Origin: Weizmannia faecalis
GTDB lineage: Bacteria; Bacillota; Bacilli; Bacillales; Bacillaceae_C
NCBI RefSeq assembly: GCF_018101145.1
Contig: NZ_JAGQEI010000003.1
Direction: 5' to 3' (one strand)
Length of the DNA stretch: 64,000 nucleotides
Shown here piece by piece: positions 1 to 7,956 of the stretch (the stretch's first letter is position 1; each line of letters starts with the position of its first letter). The notes beneath the pieces were generated by a model. The model saw only the letters and a list, made by a program, of their open reading frames with translations. It did not search any database and was not told the origin of the DNA. The position numbers were made by a program, and so were the translations under genes.

Positions 1-105
1 TGCGTTACCTGATAACAAAAATATTGGTTCGTTAGCCCTGCCCAGGATGAAAAACTTGCAGCAGTCTAAGTTAAAAAACGAAAAAAAGTGGCCCGAGGCA
101 AACAT

Positions 106-149
106 AAAAACGGCGAGACACCACCATTCGCAGTCTCTCGCCGTTTTTT
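106..149. terminator. Hairpin terminator, possibly bidirectional
   Basis: A 13-bp stem (AAAAACGGCGAGA against TCTCGCCGTTTTT) closes a loop of about 15 nt and has a T-run on the plus strand and an A-run on the left, so it could stop transcription from either side. The gene it ends lies left of the window. I see no gene in positions 1-105. Confidence 0.75.
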
Positions 150-215
150 GCCTTCTATATCCCAGACCGTAAAATTAAAAAACAAACCAAATATCCCTTG
201 CTTTTTTGTGCTAAC

Positions 216-236
216 TGTTATACATTATATATAACA
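216..236 (+). promoter_or_regulatory. Inverted repeat, likely operator of the GntR-type regulator
   Basis: TGTTATA and TATAACA form perfect 7-bp arms separated by 7 bp, about 25 bp before the GntR-type gene. A possible -35 (TTGCTT, 198-203) lies just upstream and the repeat covers the expected -10 region. This is the usual layout for an autoregulated repressor. The operator role is inferred. Confidence 0.45.
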
Positions 237-261
237 AATAACCTATAAAGAGATGATGTTC

Positions 262-663
262 ATGCTCATTAAAATCGATCTTGAGTCTGATGTTCCTATC
301 TACCAGCAGCTGCACAACAGCATCATTGAAGGCATTGCGTCAAAAGAGCTGGCACCGGGCGATTCGCTTCCATCCGTGAGGGCGATGGCATCCGACCTCG
401 GCGTCAACATGCACACGGTTAATAAAGCCTACCAAATTCTGAAGCAGGAAGGTTTTATCCAGATCCACCGGCAAAAGGGGGTTGTCATCCAGCCTGAACA
501 GATGCCCCCGGCCGATGATCCGTATCTTGAAAGCCTTGCGGAAAAACTGCGCCCGCTTATCAGCGAAGCGATCTGCCGCGGCCTGGACGACAAGCATTTT
601 TTAAAAATGTGTGAAAAGCTATACAACGATATTCAAAAGGTGGGAGAACAATGGAAACCGTAA
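262..663 (+). CDS. GntR family (YtrA subfamily) transcriptional regulator
   Basis: Predicted 133-residue DNA-binding repressor. The N-terminal 75 residues form a GntR winged helix: PIYQQLHNSI, then LPSVRAMASDLGVN as the helix-turn-helix and a wing near GFIQIHRQKG. The short C-terminal helical part lacks a large effector domain, which is typical of the YtrA subfamily. In-frame ATGs exist at 253, 256 and 262; I prefer 262 because AAAGAG at 247-252 is then 9 nt away. The stop overlaps the start of the downstream membrane protein by 13 bp, so the two are surely co-transcribed, and YtrA-type regulators usually control the membrane gene beside them. An inverted repeat at 216-236 is the likely operator. 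Confidence 0.9.
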   Translation: MLIKIDLESDVPIYQQLHNSIIEGIASKELAPGDSLPSVRAMASDLGVNMHTVNKAYQILKQEGFIQIHRQKGVVIQPEQMPPADDPYLESLAEKLRPLISEAICRGLDDKHFLKMCEKLYNDIQKVGEQWKP

Positions 664-1736
664 TCGTATTGATCTTTTTCGGACTGGTTGCCGCCATGAT
701 GGCAGTGACACCGTATATCACAAGAAGAACGGAAAGTTTCGGGGTCACCATCCCGGAAGAAGCTTACCCGGATCCTGAACTGAAAAAACTAAGAAAACAA
801 TACGCCGCAGCCATTATTGCCTTCAGTATCCTTCTGGCAGCCGCTTTGCTCATGGCCGTGCGCACGAGCCGGTTGCTTCAAACCGGTTTCGCTCTCGCAG
901 TCATTGCCTGCATTGCCGGCGATTTTCTCATCTATCTTTATTTTCACCGGAAAATGAAAGCGGTCAAGGCGGCACGGAACTGGGCAACCGGGAAAAAGCA
1001 GGCGGTCATGGTCGACCCGAAATTCAGGAGCCAGAAACTCATTTTTTCCAACGCATGGTTTGTGATCCATGCAAGCGTGACAGCAGCCACTTTCCTGATG
1101 ACATGGTTGTGCTACGGGCGGATTCCGGACCGGATCGCCATGCATTATGATTTTAACGGTACACCGACAGACTGGGTGGAAAAATCGTACCGGAGCGTGT
1201 TCGAACTGCCAACTGTCCAGCTGCTTTTGCTCATCTTGTTCATTTGGCTGAATACAATGATTGCCAAAAGCAAGCAGCAGCTCAATGCCGCCAATCCGGA
1301 AACTTCCCTCGAGCAAAATGTCCGTTTCCGGCGCAGATGGTCAGCATTTATGATCATTACAGGCTTGCTTATGATTTTACTATTTTTTGCCATTCAGCTT
1401 TCCTTTATTGTGCCGGTCCCGATTGCCTGGTTGTCGTACGGAGGCATGGGCGCGGTATTGTTGATTGTGGCTGGGGCGGTCGTGCTCTCGATTACCACCG
1501 GGCAGGGCGGCAGCCGCATCCGCGTGGGCAATGGTGCCGTTCAGGGCCGCTTCCAGTATGATGACGATGCGTATTGGAAACTCGGTGTTTTTTACTTCAA
1601 CCGCAACGATCCTTCTTTATGGGTGGAAAAAAGGTTCGGAAGCGGCTGGACTATTAACCTTGCGCATCCGGCAGGCTGGGCCATCATCGGGCTTATCATT
1701 CTGATTCCGCTTTTGCTTGCTGTTTTCTTTTCTTAA
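651..1736 (+). CDS. DUF1648/DUF5808-type integral membrane protein
   Basis: A 361-residue membrane protein with about eight hydrophobic segments (roughly 1-20, 53-70, 78-97, 135-155, 188-208, 235-255, 260-282, 340-360). The segment around residues 165-180, with HYDFNGTPTDWVEKS, is the DUF1648 signature. The stretch around 305-335 (YWKLGVFYFNRNDPSLWVEK) is the DUF5808-type motif found in the same proteins. GGGAG precedes the ATG at 651. It overlaps the GntR regulator gene, and this pairing is common in Bacillaceae. SdpI immunity proteins share the DUF1648 domain, so a role in envelope stress or immunity is possible but not shown here. Confidence 0.82.
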   Translation: METVIVLIFFGLVAAMMAVTPYITRRTESFGVTIPEEAYPDPELKKLRKQYAAAIIAFSILLAAALLMAVRTSRLLQTGFALAVIACIAGDFLIYLYFHRKMKAVKAARNWATGKKQAVMVDPKFRSQKLIFSNAWFVIHASVTAATFLMTWLCYGRIPDRIAMHYDFNGTPTDWVEKSYRSVFELPTVQLLLLILFIWLNTMIAKSKQQLNAANPETSLEQNVRFRRRWSAFMIITGLLMILLFFAIQLSFIVPVPIAWLSYGGMGAVLLIVAGAVVLSITTGQGGSRIRVGNGAVQGRFQYDDDAYWKLGVFYFNRNDPSLWVEKRFGSGWTINLAHPAGWAIIGLIILIPLLLAVFFS

Positions 1737-1742
1737 AAAAAC

Positions 1743-1780
1743 AAGGGGGCTGCTCCAGAGAATGGAAGCAGCCCCTTTTA
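1743..1780. terminator. Convergent bidirectional terminator
   Basis: The stem AAGGGGCTGCT-type arms (1743-1756 and 1764-1780) sit between the DUF1648 gene and the convergent HxlR-type gene, with T-rich ends in both directions. It can end both transcripts. Confidence 0.8.
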
Positions 1781-2104
1781 TCATTCACTTTCAAGTTCAA
1801 CCCATTTGTCCGCCCAATTTTGCACTTCATCAAGGACCGGTTTGATGGCCTCACCTTTTTCCGTCAGCCGGTATTCAATCCGGACAGGGCTTTCCGGGTA
1901 CACTTCCCGCACAAGGATGCCCTGGTCTTCCAGCTCCTTCAGCCGTTCCGAAAGCACCTTCTGGCTGATATGCGGGATACGCTCCGCCATTTCGTTAAAC
2001 CGTATCGGCCCATCAGACAGGACACGGATAATCACGCCAACCCAGCGTTTTCCCAATAGCTGAAACGCCTTTTCGAAACGCGGACATAAACTTTGGTTTC
2101 CCAT
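1781..2104 (-). CDS. HxlR/DUF24 family regulator, YodB/CatR type
   Basis: A 107-residue winged-helix regulator resembling B. subtilis YodB/CatR, repressors that sense quinones and diamide. Shared features are the N-terminal MGN...CP, the segment LLGKRW, the recognition region ISQKVLSERLKELE and the wing TEKGEAIKPV. Cys7 matches the conserved redox cysteine, but the two C-terminal cysteines used by YodB are absent, so it would act as a one-cysteine sensor like CatR. The ATG at 2104 is preferred over TTG/ATG at 2128/2125 because AAAGGTG lies about 9 nt before it and the family N-terminus begins there. An azoreductase gene, a typical YodB target, lies far to the right (52851). Direct control of it is speculative. 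Confidence 0.85.
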   Translation of the reverse strand: MGNQSLCPRFEKAFQLLGKRWVGVIIRVLSDGPIRFNEMAERIPHISQKVLSERLKELEDQGILVREVYPESPVRIEYRLTEKGEAIKPVLDEVQNWADKWVELESE

Positions 2105-2169
2105 TTTGAAACGCACCTTTCTCATCAACCCTGCATTCCGGGGCTATATCAACAAAAGCCTTTTTAACC

Positions 2170-2202
2170 ATTATACATGAATTGTAAACTTACTAAAAGT
2201 AA
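2170..2202 (-). promoter_or_regulatory. Promoter and palindromic operator of the HxlR-type gene
   Basis: On the minus strand a TATAAT (2170-2175) lies about 65 bp before the regulator start. Just upstream, 2190-2202 is a 13-bp perfect palindrome (TTACTAAAAGTAA) covering the -35 side. DUF24 regulators bind short inverted repeats at their own promoters, so autoregulation is likely. The binding itself is inferred. Confidence 0.5.
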
Positions 2203-2461
2203 CTAGCTAACAATCTCTGTCCAGGGGAACTGCTGTGCTTCGCTGAAAAAGCTGGCAAACCCGTGACAGAAATGGCCCTAAAAAATCCCCAAATAAAGAC
2301 GAAAAAATGAAAATGAGAGGAAATGCACAGTGAAACGGTGCTGCCCCCAAATAAAAAAGCGAAAAGGAAAATGCTCCGATGCGTCCTGGCCGGGTAAAGT
2401 TCTTCCAATCCATTGAATTTTCATATAAAATAAAGGGAGTAAAGAAAGGAAGGTTTTTAAG

Positions 2462-2644
2462 GTGAAAAAATTACTTTTCTATACAGCAGTAGGCTTTGCC
2501 GGCTACCAATACTTCAAATCAAAAGAAAACCGTGAAAAAGCGGCAGATGCCTTGAACAAGTTTTATGGAAACGTGGAAAAATGGCTCTCAAATTTTCAGC
2601 AATCAAATCGCGGCGGAAACAGGCAATCCGGCACACAAGCCTAA
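2462..2644 (+). CDS. Small hypothetical protein with N-terminal hydrophobic segment
   Basis: A 60-residue protein starting at GTG 2462 after a good AGGAAGG ribosome binding site. Residues 3-18 (KLLFYTAVGFAGYQYF) are hydrophobic and could be a membrane anchor. The rest is charged, helical-looking and ends in a polar tail rich in Q, N, G and R. It vaguely recalls YtxH-type small stress proteins, but no family is clearly recognisable. It stands alone. Confidence 0.6.
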   Translation: MKKLLFYTAVGFAGYQYFKSKENREKAADALNKFYGNVEKWLSNFQQSNRGGNRQSGTQA

Positions 2645-3358
2645 AGGCAGACAGTGATTGGGCGTAGTTACCATTGCGATTCAGTCAGGCGAATGCTTGA
2701 AATGATCTCCCACCTGCTCTTTGGCCATGAGGATGGGAGACTTCTTTCATAAATCCGTTAAAATGGACTTGATCATTCACGCCCTCTTCTAATCCCCGTT
2801 CACCCACAACTGTAAAATTTTCCCTGGGCCATCACAACAGGGAAGTCGTGAACCTTCCAAATCTCAAATAAAATTTACAGGTGTAAAAACCATACGGAGA
2901 CGGGTGAAGTATCATGGCCGAAAGCGGATAAAATAAATACTGAATCTTGATTGTTCCCTGGCAAAATACGGAAACCGAAACAATAAGCCTCATGTAAAAA
3001 CTCCCCAAAGCCTGGTGAATATATAAAATGAACCTAAATTTTTCGCGTTAAAATCAATTACGATGGCTACACATACAGAAGTAGGAATGTTTAGTTCAAC
3101 TTATACAGCAGTCGAAAGCAGAAAACACGTTTCTTAACTTAACGAAAAACGGGTGCGGGAACACGCTGGGTCCGGGAAAGAAGCTGGTTTTAAACCTGGA
3201 TGGTTCCCTGCAAAGTGCCTATCATAAAATTGACAAATATCAAGTTTTAACCTTTTTGACAAACCCATCCTCATGCCCGAAAATGGCTGTAAGAAGAGTG
3301 AACTTTATGCAAACAAAAGCGGTCGTTTTTATTGACGCCGTTTAAGAGAGGGATACAA
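2645..3358. other. 714-bp intergenic region without recognisable gene
   Basis: No reading frame with coding character or good ribosome binding site is visible on either strand. The only structured item is the IS605-like terminal relic at 2705-2750. A possible -35 (TTGACA near 3257) precedes the DedA gene, but I see no clear -10. Confidence 0.5.
2705..2750 (-). repeat. Relic of an IS200/IS605-type left end
   Basis: Read on the minus strand, this begins GAAAGAAGTCTCCCATCCTCA and ends GGTGGGAGA. These are the outer arms of the left-end hairpin of the two IS605-type elements at 48641 and 53680. The inner hairpin found in the intact copies is replaced by other sequence, and there is no transposase gene nearby. 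It may be a remnant or a small palindromic derivative. A weak terminator role for the 60-residue gene is also possible. Confidence 0.6.
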
Positions 3359-4633
3359 ATGTCAGTGACATCATACGTCGATCAATATGGATATATTGTG
3401 CTGCTTTTGGCACTTTTGCTCGAAATGATTGCAGTTCCGCTTCCAGGCGAAGTGCTGATGAGCTATGCCGGTTATATGGTGCACCAGGGGCAGCTCAACT
3501 GGATCTTGAGCATTCTCATTGCCGCCACCGGTACATCTGTCGGCATGACAACGGCCTATTTTATCGGGCAGCGGCTCGGCGGCCCGTTTTTACATAAATA
3601 CGGCCATTTTATCCATCTCGGCCCGTCCCAGCTTGAAAAAACATCGCGCTGGTTTAATAAATATGGGAATAAATTGCTTATCGTCGCGTATTTTATACCA
3701 GGTGTCCGCCACATCACCGGCTATTTTTCCGGAATTACGAAACTGCCATTCCGGTCATTTGCCACTTTTGCCTATTCCGGCGCTTTGATTTGGACAAGCA
3801 CGTTTATTTCCCTCGGGAAGCTGCTTGGCCCGCAGTGGGAGCAGTTTCACGAAGCGGTCAAAAAATATCTCGTCATAGGCGGTATTGTAAGCGCCGGTTT
3901 AATCATCGCGTATTATGTGTTCCGCTATTTCCATAAGCAGATTTTCTGGGCGATGATGGCGGTGCTCCGGCGCGTTTTCATGATTTTCCGCAGCCGGGTC
4001 CGCGCCGAGTTTGTGATCATCGGCACCACGCTGGTGACATTGTTTTTGATTGTGTTAATGATCACAATGATTCAAAACCTTTTCAGCGAAGATTTCAGTG
4101 ACTTTAACGAGGTGACCTCTTTAATCGTATCGCTTTTGTTCAAACACCATTGGGCAGGCGTCATGAAAGGGATGCTGGCGCTCAGCTCGCGGCAGGCGCT
4201 CATTCTCGTCATGGTGTTGACGGTTCTTTGGATCATTTGGAAAGGCAAAGATCGCACGCACGAATTTTTGATTATGCTGCTTGTTACAATCGGCGGGGAA
4301 CTGTATCAAAATGTGCTGCATGAAGTGTTCCACCGGATGTCGGAAACGGAAATTCCGACGTTTTCCCACTTTGTCTTCTCATTTCCGAGCGACCAGGCGA
4401 TGATGATTCTGATCATTTACGGCTATTTTACATATCTCGTTGTCCGGCACGCTGAGATGTTTTGGGTCCATACGTTTATGGATGTACTTCTTTTAGCTGT
4501 TCTGTTGTTCGCAGCTGTCATCCATATTTATTTCGGCCTTGAAATCCCGAGCAACATTGCGGGCGGTTACGTATTCGGCGGCGTCTGGCTTGGCTTAAAT
4601 ATTTTATTGCTGGAAATTTTCCGTATGATATGA
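3359..4633 (+). CDS. DedA family membrane protein fused to a degenerate PAP2-like domain
   Basis: A 424-residue integral membrane protein. Residues 1-200 are a DedA/VTT domain (PGEVLMSYAGY near 30, the glycine-rich F-IG-R-GG segment, and RHITGYFSGI near 125). DedA proteins are lipid scramblase-like and support undecaprenyl-phosphate recycling. The C-terminal part (about 225-424) follows the layout of a PAP2 phosphatase, but the catalytic motifs are replaced: S344-D345-Q346 stands where PSGH is expected, and E395 and N399 stand where the His and Asp of the third motif belong. It is therefore probably not an active phosphatase. The ATG at 3359 follows GAGAGGG; an upstream in-frame ATG at 3332 has no such site. 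A second DedA gene follows 31 bp later. Confidence 0.85.
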   Translation: MSVTSYVDQYGYIVLLLALLLEMIAVPLPGEVLMSYAGYMVHQGQLNWILSILIAATGTSVGMTTAYFIGQRLGGPFLHKYGHFIHLGPSQLEKTSRWFNKYGNKLLIVAYFIPGVRHITGYFSGITKLPFRSFATFAYSGALIWTSTFISLGKLLGPQWEQFHEAVKKYLVIGGIVSAGLIIAYYVFRYFHKQIFWAMMAVLRRVFMIFRSRVRAEFVIIGTTLVTLFLIVLMITMIQNLFSEDFSDFNEVTSLIVSLLFKHHWAGVMKGMLALSSRQALILVMVLTVLWIIWKGKDRTHEFLIMLLVTIGGELYQNVLHEVFHRMSETEIPTFSHFVFSFPSDQAMMILIIYGYFTYLVVRHAEMFWVHTFMDVLLLAVLLFAAVIHIYFGLEIPSNIAGGYVFGGVWLGLNILLLEIFRMI

Positions 4634-4664
4634 TGGATAAGAAAGCAAATGTTGGAGGGGAAAC

Positions 4665-5264
4665 ATGTTCTCAGACTTTGTCACACAAATTTTAACAGCA
4701 CTCGCTGATCTGGGTTACTTCGGTGTTGCGATCGGGCTTGCGATTGAGATTATCCCGAGCGAGATTGTCCTTGCCTATGCCGGCTATTTAATTTCCCGGG
4801 GAGAGATCAATTATTTCGGCGCCATTGCAGCGGGCACACTTGGCATTTTGATTGCCCAACTGATTTTATACTGGATCGGTGCATACGGTGGGCGCCCGTT
4901 CTTGCTAAAGTACGGCAAATATTTGCTGATTCACGAAAGGCATCTCGATGTCGCGGAAGAATGGTTCAACAAGTACGGCGCCGGTGTTATTTTTACGGGC
5001 CGATTCATCCCGGTCATCCGCCAGGCCATTTCGATCCCGGCCGGCATTGCCAAAATGTCGTATTTCAAGTTCATTTTTTTCACGCTGCTTGCGACCATTC
5101 CGTGGGCGGTGCTGTTTATCTTTCTCGGTGAACGTCTCGCATCAAACTGGGCACAAATTGATGACGTCGCGGCTCCTTATGTCAAGCCGGTGACCATTAT
5201 CGCGATCGTTATCATTGTGCTTTATATCGCTTACTCGATGTACCGCAAGAAAAAAAAAGCCTGA
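4665..5264 (+). CDS. DedA family membrane protein
   Basis: A 199-residue polytopic membrane protein. It carries the DedA signature near residues 27-45 (EIIPSEIVLAYAGYLISRG) and the second conserved region near 112-130 (GRFIPVIRQAISIPAGIAK). Length and motifs match single-domain DedA/VTT proteins such as the B. subtilis YngC type. These support membrane potential, antibiotic tolerance and flipping of C55-isoprenoid lipids. The start at 4665 follows GGAGGGG. It lies 31 bp behind the DedA-PAP2-like gene and ahead of a strong terminator, so the two form a two-gene operon. Confidence 0.9.
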   Translation: MFSDFVTQILTALADLGYFGVAIGLAIEIIPSEIVLAYAGYLISRGEINYFGAIAAGTLGILIAQLILYWIGAYGGRPFLLKYGKYLLIHERHLDVAEEWFNKYGAGVIFTGRFIPVIRQAISIPAGIAKMSYFKFIFFTLLATIPWAVLFIFLGERLASNWAQIDDVAAPYVKPVTIIAIVIIVLYIAYSMYRKKKKA

Positions 5265-5292
5265 CCCTCTATTTAGGGGGCCGGGCTTTTTC
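5254..5292 (+). terminator. Rho-independent terminator of the DedA operon
   Basis: An AAAAAGCC...GGGCTTTTT stem starts inside the last codons of the DedA gene and ends in a T-run. The mirrored A-run means it could also serve the minus strand. Confidence 0.85.
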
Positions 5293-5396
5293 CATAGATG
5301 AGGGAAGAATGGAAACAGTGCGGTTCGGATCCCAAGAGCGGCTAACTCCCACCAAATCAAAGATATAGGTTAGCTGCTATAATTGTTCAAAATCCT

Positions 5397-5950
5397 TAAC
5401 CAAAAAAACCGCCTGCACAAAGCAGACGGCGAAAAAGGGGGTTAACATGGATGAAAAAGCAAGCCGGATTTTCATCTTGCCTGATTACAAGAAAAAGGAT
5501 AACGCAGGAAGCTTAAAACAATCTTAACAGGCCGAAATTTTGAAAAAGAGGCATGTTTATCTGCTATGGCCGAAAAAAACCGCCTGCACAAAGCAGACGG
5601 CCAAAAAAGAGGGTTAACATGGATGAAAAAGCAAGCCGGACTTGCATCTGCCTGATTACAAGAAAAAGGATAACGCCGGAAGCTTAAAACAATCTTAATA
5701 GGCCGAGATTCAGAAAAAGAGGCAGGCTTGCCCACTACCCCCAGAAAAAATCGCCTGCTCAAGGGCGGCGGCCGAAAAAGGGGACATATGAAAAAGTAGG
5801 TTGTAATCTCTCTTGCAAAGAAAAGCATACCTGCCGAAACTTAAAAAATGCTTAAAACCCCACATCTCCCGGCTATAAAAAAACGCCTGCACAAAGCAGA
5901 CGAACCAACAAAAGCTCTTACCTGATGACAAACATCAATATACCGCTGGA
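5397..5950. repeat. 171-bp tandem repeats, about 3.4 copies, each opening with a hairpin
   Basis: The motif CGCCTGC starts at 5410, 5581, 5752 and 5884, giving periods of 171, 171 and 132 bp. Copies 1 and 2 are nearly identical, copy 3 is diverged and shortened, and copy 4 keeps only the hairpin. The hairpin (CCGCCTGC / GCAGACGG, loop ACAAA) followed on the minus strand by seven T's is a good minus-strand terminator in each copy. In copies 1 and 2 it is followed on the plus strand by a G-rich ribosome-binding-like stretch and an ATG opening frames of 26 and 22 codons. Those frames differ by an indel, so coding is doubtful. The rest of 5293-6105 holds no gene. Confidence 0.75.
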
Positions 5951-6105
5951 AAATAAAAAACGCCTTAACTTTGCATGAAAGTTATGTGAAATTCCCCACA
6001 AATTATGATCTCGACAAAAATAACAAAATTTCATCAAAATTTTCGTGACAAATTGCCGCTTTTAGATAATAATAATGAAGACAGACTACTAAAACGAGGG
6101 ATTCT

Positions 6106-7065
6106 ATGGAGTCAAGAGTAGCGAAAAAAAAGAAAAAACGGTCAAGAGTCCGCTGGCGCAGAGTGTTCCTTATGCTCTTTTTACTGCTCATCGTCGCCGG
6201 CGCGGGTTACACAGCCTATCAATACTACGCTGGCGTTCATCAGACAGACCCGAATGATGTCTTAAATATGGACAATCTGGAATTTAACGGTAAAAAGGAT
6301 GCAAATGGCCGCACCAATATTCTCCTTCTCGGAATTGATCGGCGCGGGCAAGAAGATTCAAGAACCGATACCATCATGATTGCCCAATATGACCCGAAGA
6401 ATAACCAGGTGAAGCTCATTTCGATTATGCGTGACATTTATGCCGAAATTCCGGGGTATAGAAACTATAAAATTAACACAGCCTACTATCTTGGCAATCT
6501 GAAGAATCAAAAAAAGGGTGTTGAATTGCTGCGTCAAACACTCAAAACCAATTTTGACATTGATGTGCAATATTATGCACTTGTCGATTTCCAAGGTTTT
6601 GTTAAAATTGTCGATACCCTGGCGCCTCAAGGCATTGAAATGAACGTGGAACATAAAATGTCGGAAAACATCGGCTTGACGCTTTATCCTGGAAAACAGC
6701 TGATGCATGGGAAACAATTGCTCGCCTACGCACGATTCAGACATGACGCGCAAGGCGACTTTGGCCGGGTTGCCCGCCAGCAAAAAGTGCTTAAAGCGCT
6801 CCAATCTGAAGTTTTCAGCGTGAACGGTATCGCCAAAGCGCCGAAACTGCTTGGAACCATTCAGCCGTATATTGCCACCAATATGAGCAAAATGAACATT
6901 CTTGCGCTCGCCAAAGACGCCGTCGGAGGCAACCTCAAGGTAAAAACAATGACCGTACCGGTTGCCGGCACCTATACCAATGTCAGCTATCCGGGCGTCG
7001 GCGCCGCACTCGAAGTGGACAAAGAAAAAAATATAGAAGCCATCAAACAGTTTTTGGATGAATAA
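6106..7065 (+). CDS. LytR-CpsA-Psr (LCP) family protein, cell-wall polymer ligase
   Basis: A 319-residue LCP protein that transfers undecaprenyl-linked anionic polymers (teichoic acid or capsule) to peptidoglycan on the outer face of the membrane. It has a basic N-terminus, one transmembrane helix (about 20-40), then the LCP domain. Conserved polyprenyl-pyrophosphate and metal-binding residues are visible: D78 in LLLGID, R86 and D88 in SRTDT, R109-D110 in IMRD, and the FRHD...GDFGRVARQQ block near 213-230. The start follows CGAGGG, and a terminator follows the stop directly. It is a single gene between two repeat arrays. It could act as TagU/TagT/TagV; which one cannot be told from sequence alone. 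Confidence 0.93.
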   Translation: MESRVAKKKKKRSRVRWRRVFLMLFLLLIVAGAGYTAYQYYAGVHQTDPNDVLNMDNLEFNGKKDANGRTNILLLGIDRRGQEDSRTDTIMIAQYDPKNNQVKLISIMRDIYAEIPGYRNYKINTAYYLGNLKNQKKGVELLRQTLKTNFDIDVQYYALVDFQGFVKIVDTLAPQGIEMNVEHKMSENIGLTLYPGKQLMHGKQLLAYARFRHDAQGDFGRVARQQKVLKALQSEVFSVNGIAKAPKLLGTIQPYIATNMSKMNILALAKDAVGGNLKVKTMTVPVAGTYTNVSYPGVGAALEVDKEKNIEAIKQFLDE

Positions 7066-7066
7066 C

Positions 7067-7092
7067 AGGGGCCGGTTCCGGCTCTTTTTTTT
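7067..7092 (+). terminator. Terminator of the LCP gene
   Basis: A GGGCCGG-TT-CCGGCTC hairpin is followed by eight T's immediately after the LCP stop codon. Confidence 0.85.
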
Positions 7093-7101
7093 GTTGCAGA
7101 C

Positions 7102-7846
7102 AGAAAGCCGTACCGGGAGCAAATTGTCCTTTTGGAGGGTTCAAAAAGACAAAAGAAAGCCGTACCGGGAGCAAATTGTCCTTTTGGAGGGTTCAAAAAG
7201 ACAAAAGAAAGCCGGACTAGGAGCAAATTGTCTTTTTGAAGGGTTCAAAAAGACAAAAGAGAGCCGTACCGGGAGCAAATTGTCCTTTTGGAGAGCTCAA
7301 AAAGACAAAAGAGAGTCGGATCAGGGGCGAATTGTCCTTTTGGAGGGCTCAAAAAGACAAAAGAAAGCCGGACCAAGAGCAAATTGTCTTTTTGAAGGGT
7401 TCAAAAAGACAAAAGAGAGCCGTACCAAGAGAAAATTGTCCTTTTGGAGAGCTCAAAAAGACAAAAGAGAGCCGTACCGGGAGCAAATTGTCTCTTTGGA
7501 GGGTTCAAAAAGACAAAAGAAAGCCGGACCAAGAGCAAATTGTCCTTTTGAAGGGCTCAAAAAGACAAAAGAAAGCCGGACCAGGAGCAAATTGTCCTTT
7601 TGGAGAGCTCAAAAAGACAAAAGAGAGCCGGACCAAGAGCAAATTGTCTTTTTGAAGGGCCCAAAAAGACAAAAGAAAGCCGGACCAAGAGCAAATTGTC
7701 CTTTTGAAGGGCTCAAAAAGACAAAAGAAAGCCGGACCAGGAGCAAATTGTCCTTTTGAAGGGTTCAAAAAGACAAAAGAAAACCGTACCAGGAGCCAAT
7801 TGTCCTTTTGGAAGGCTCAAAAAGACAAAAGAAAGCCAATTAGACA
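7102..7846. repeat. Array of fourteen 52-bp direct repeats with internal palindrome
   Basis: Units start at 7102 and recur every 52 bp without a break up to 7778, with a partial fifteenth unit at 7830. Each unit contains an inverted repeat built on TTGTC(C/T)TTTTG and CAAAAAGACAA around a short G-rich loop. In the units at 7206 and 7362 the arms pair perfectly over 13 bp. Units differ by point changes shared among subsets, which suggests growth by unequal exchange. Long open frames cross the array only because the unit lacks stops in several frames; 52 is not a multiple of three, so it is not a repeat protein. The array sits between the LCP terminator and the riboswitch promoter. Confidence 0.9.
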
Positions 7847-7888
7847 ATAGGGGCGAAACCGCATCCAATATGAATTTCAATTTCCCCC

Positions 7889-7917
7889 TTGTCATGTCAC
7901 CCGACAAAGTGTAAAGT
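7889..7917 (+). promoter_or_regulatory. Probable promoter of the riboswitch-yitJ transcript
   Basis: TTGTCA (7889-7894), 17 bp, then TAAAGT (7912-7917), about 40 bp before the S-box aptamer. A TATAAA slightly downstream is an alternative -10. Confidence 0.45.
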
Positions 7918-7956
7918 ATAAATAAGTCAAAATTTTAAGTACGTTCAATCGAATAG

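Noticed and set aside
5472..5828. 118-codon minus-strand frame with internal repeats
   Set aside because: It is a by-product of the 171-bp repeat (a multiple of three), crosses a terminator hairpin and has no ribosome binding site.
7058..7759. Long open frame of 233 codons (and another at 7236-7655) across the repeat array
   Set aside because: They begin inside or after the LCP terminator, the period is not a multiple of three, and the frames are open only because the unit lacks stops.
7102..7846. CRISPR array
   Set aside because: Although regularly spaced, the whole 52-bp unit is conserved; there are no unique spacers and no cas genes.
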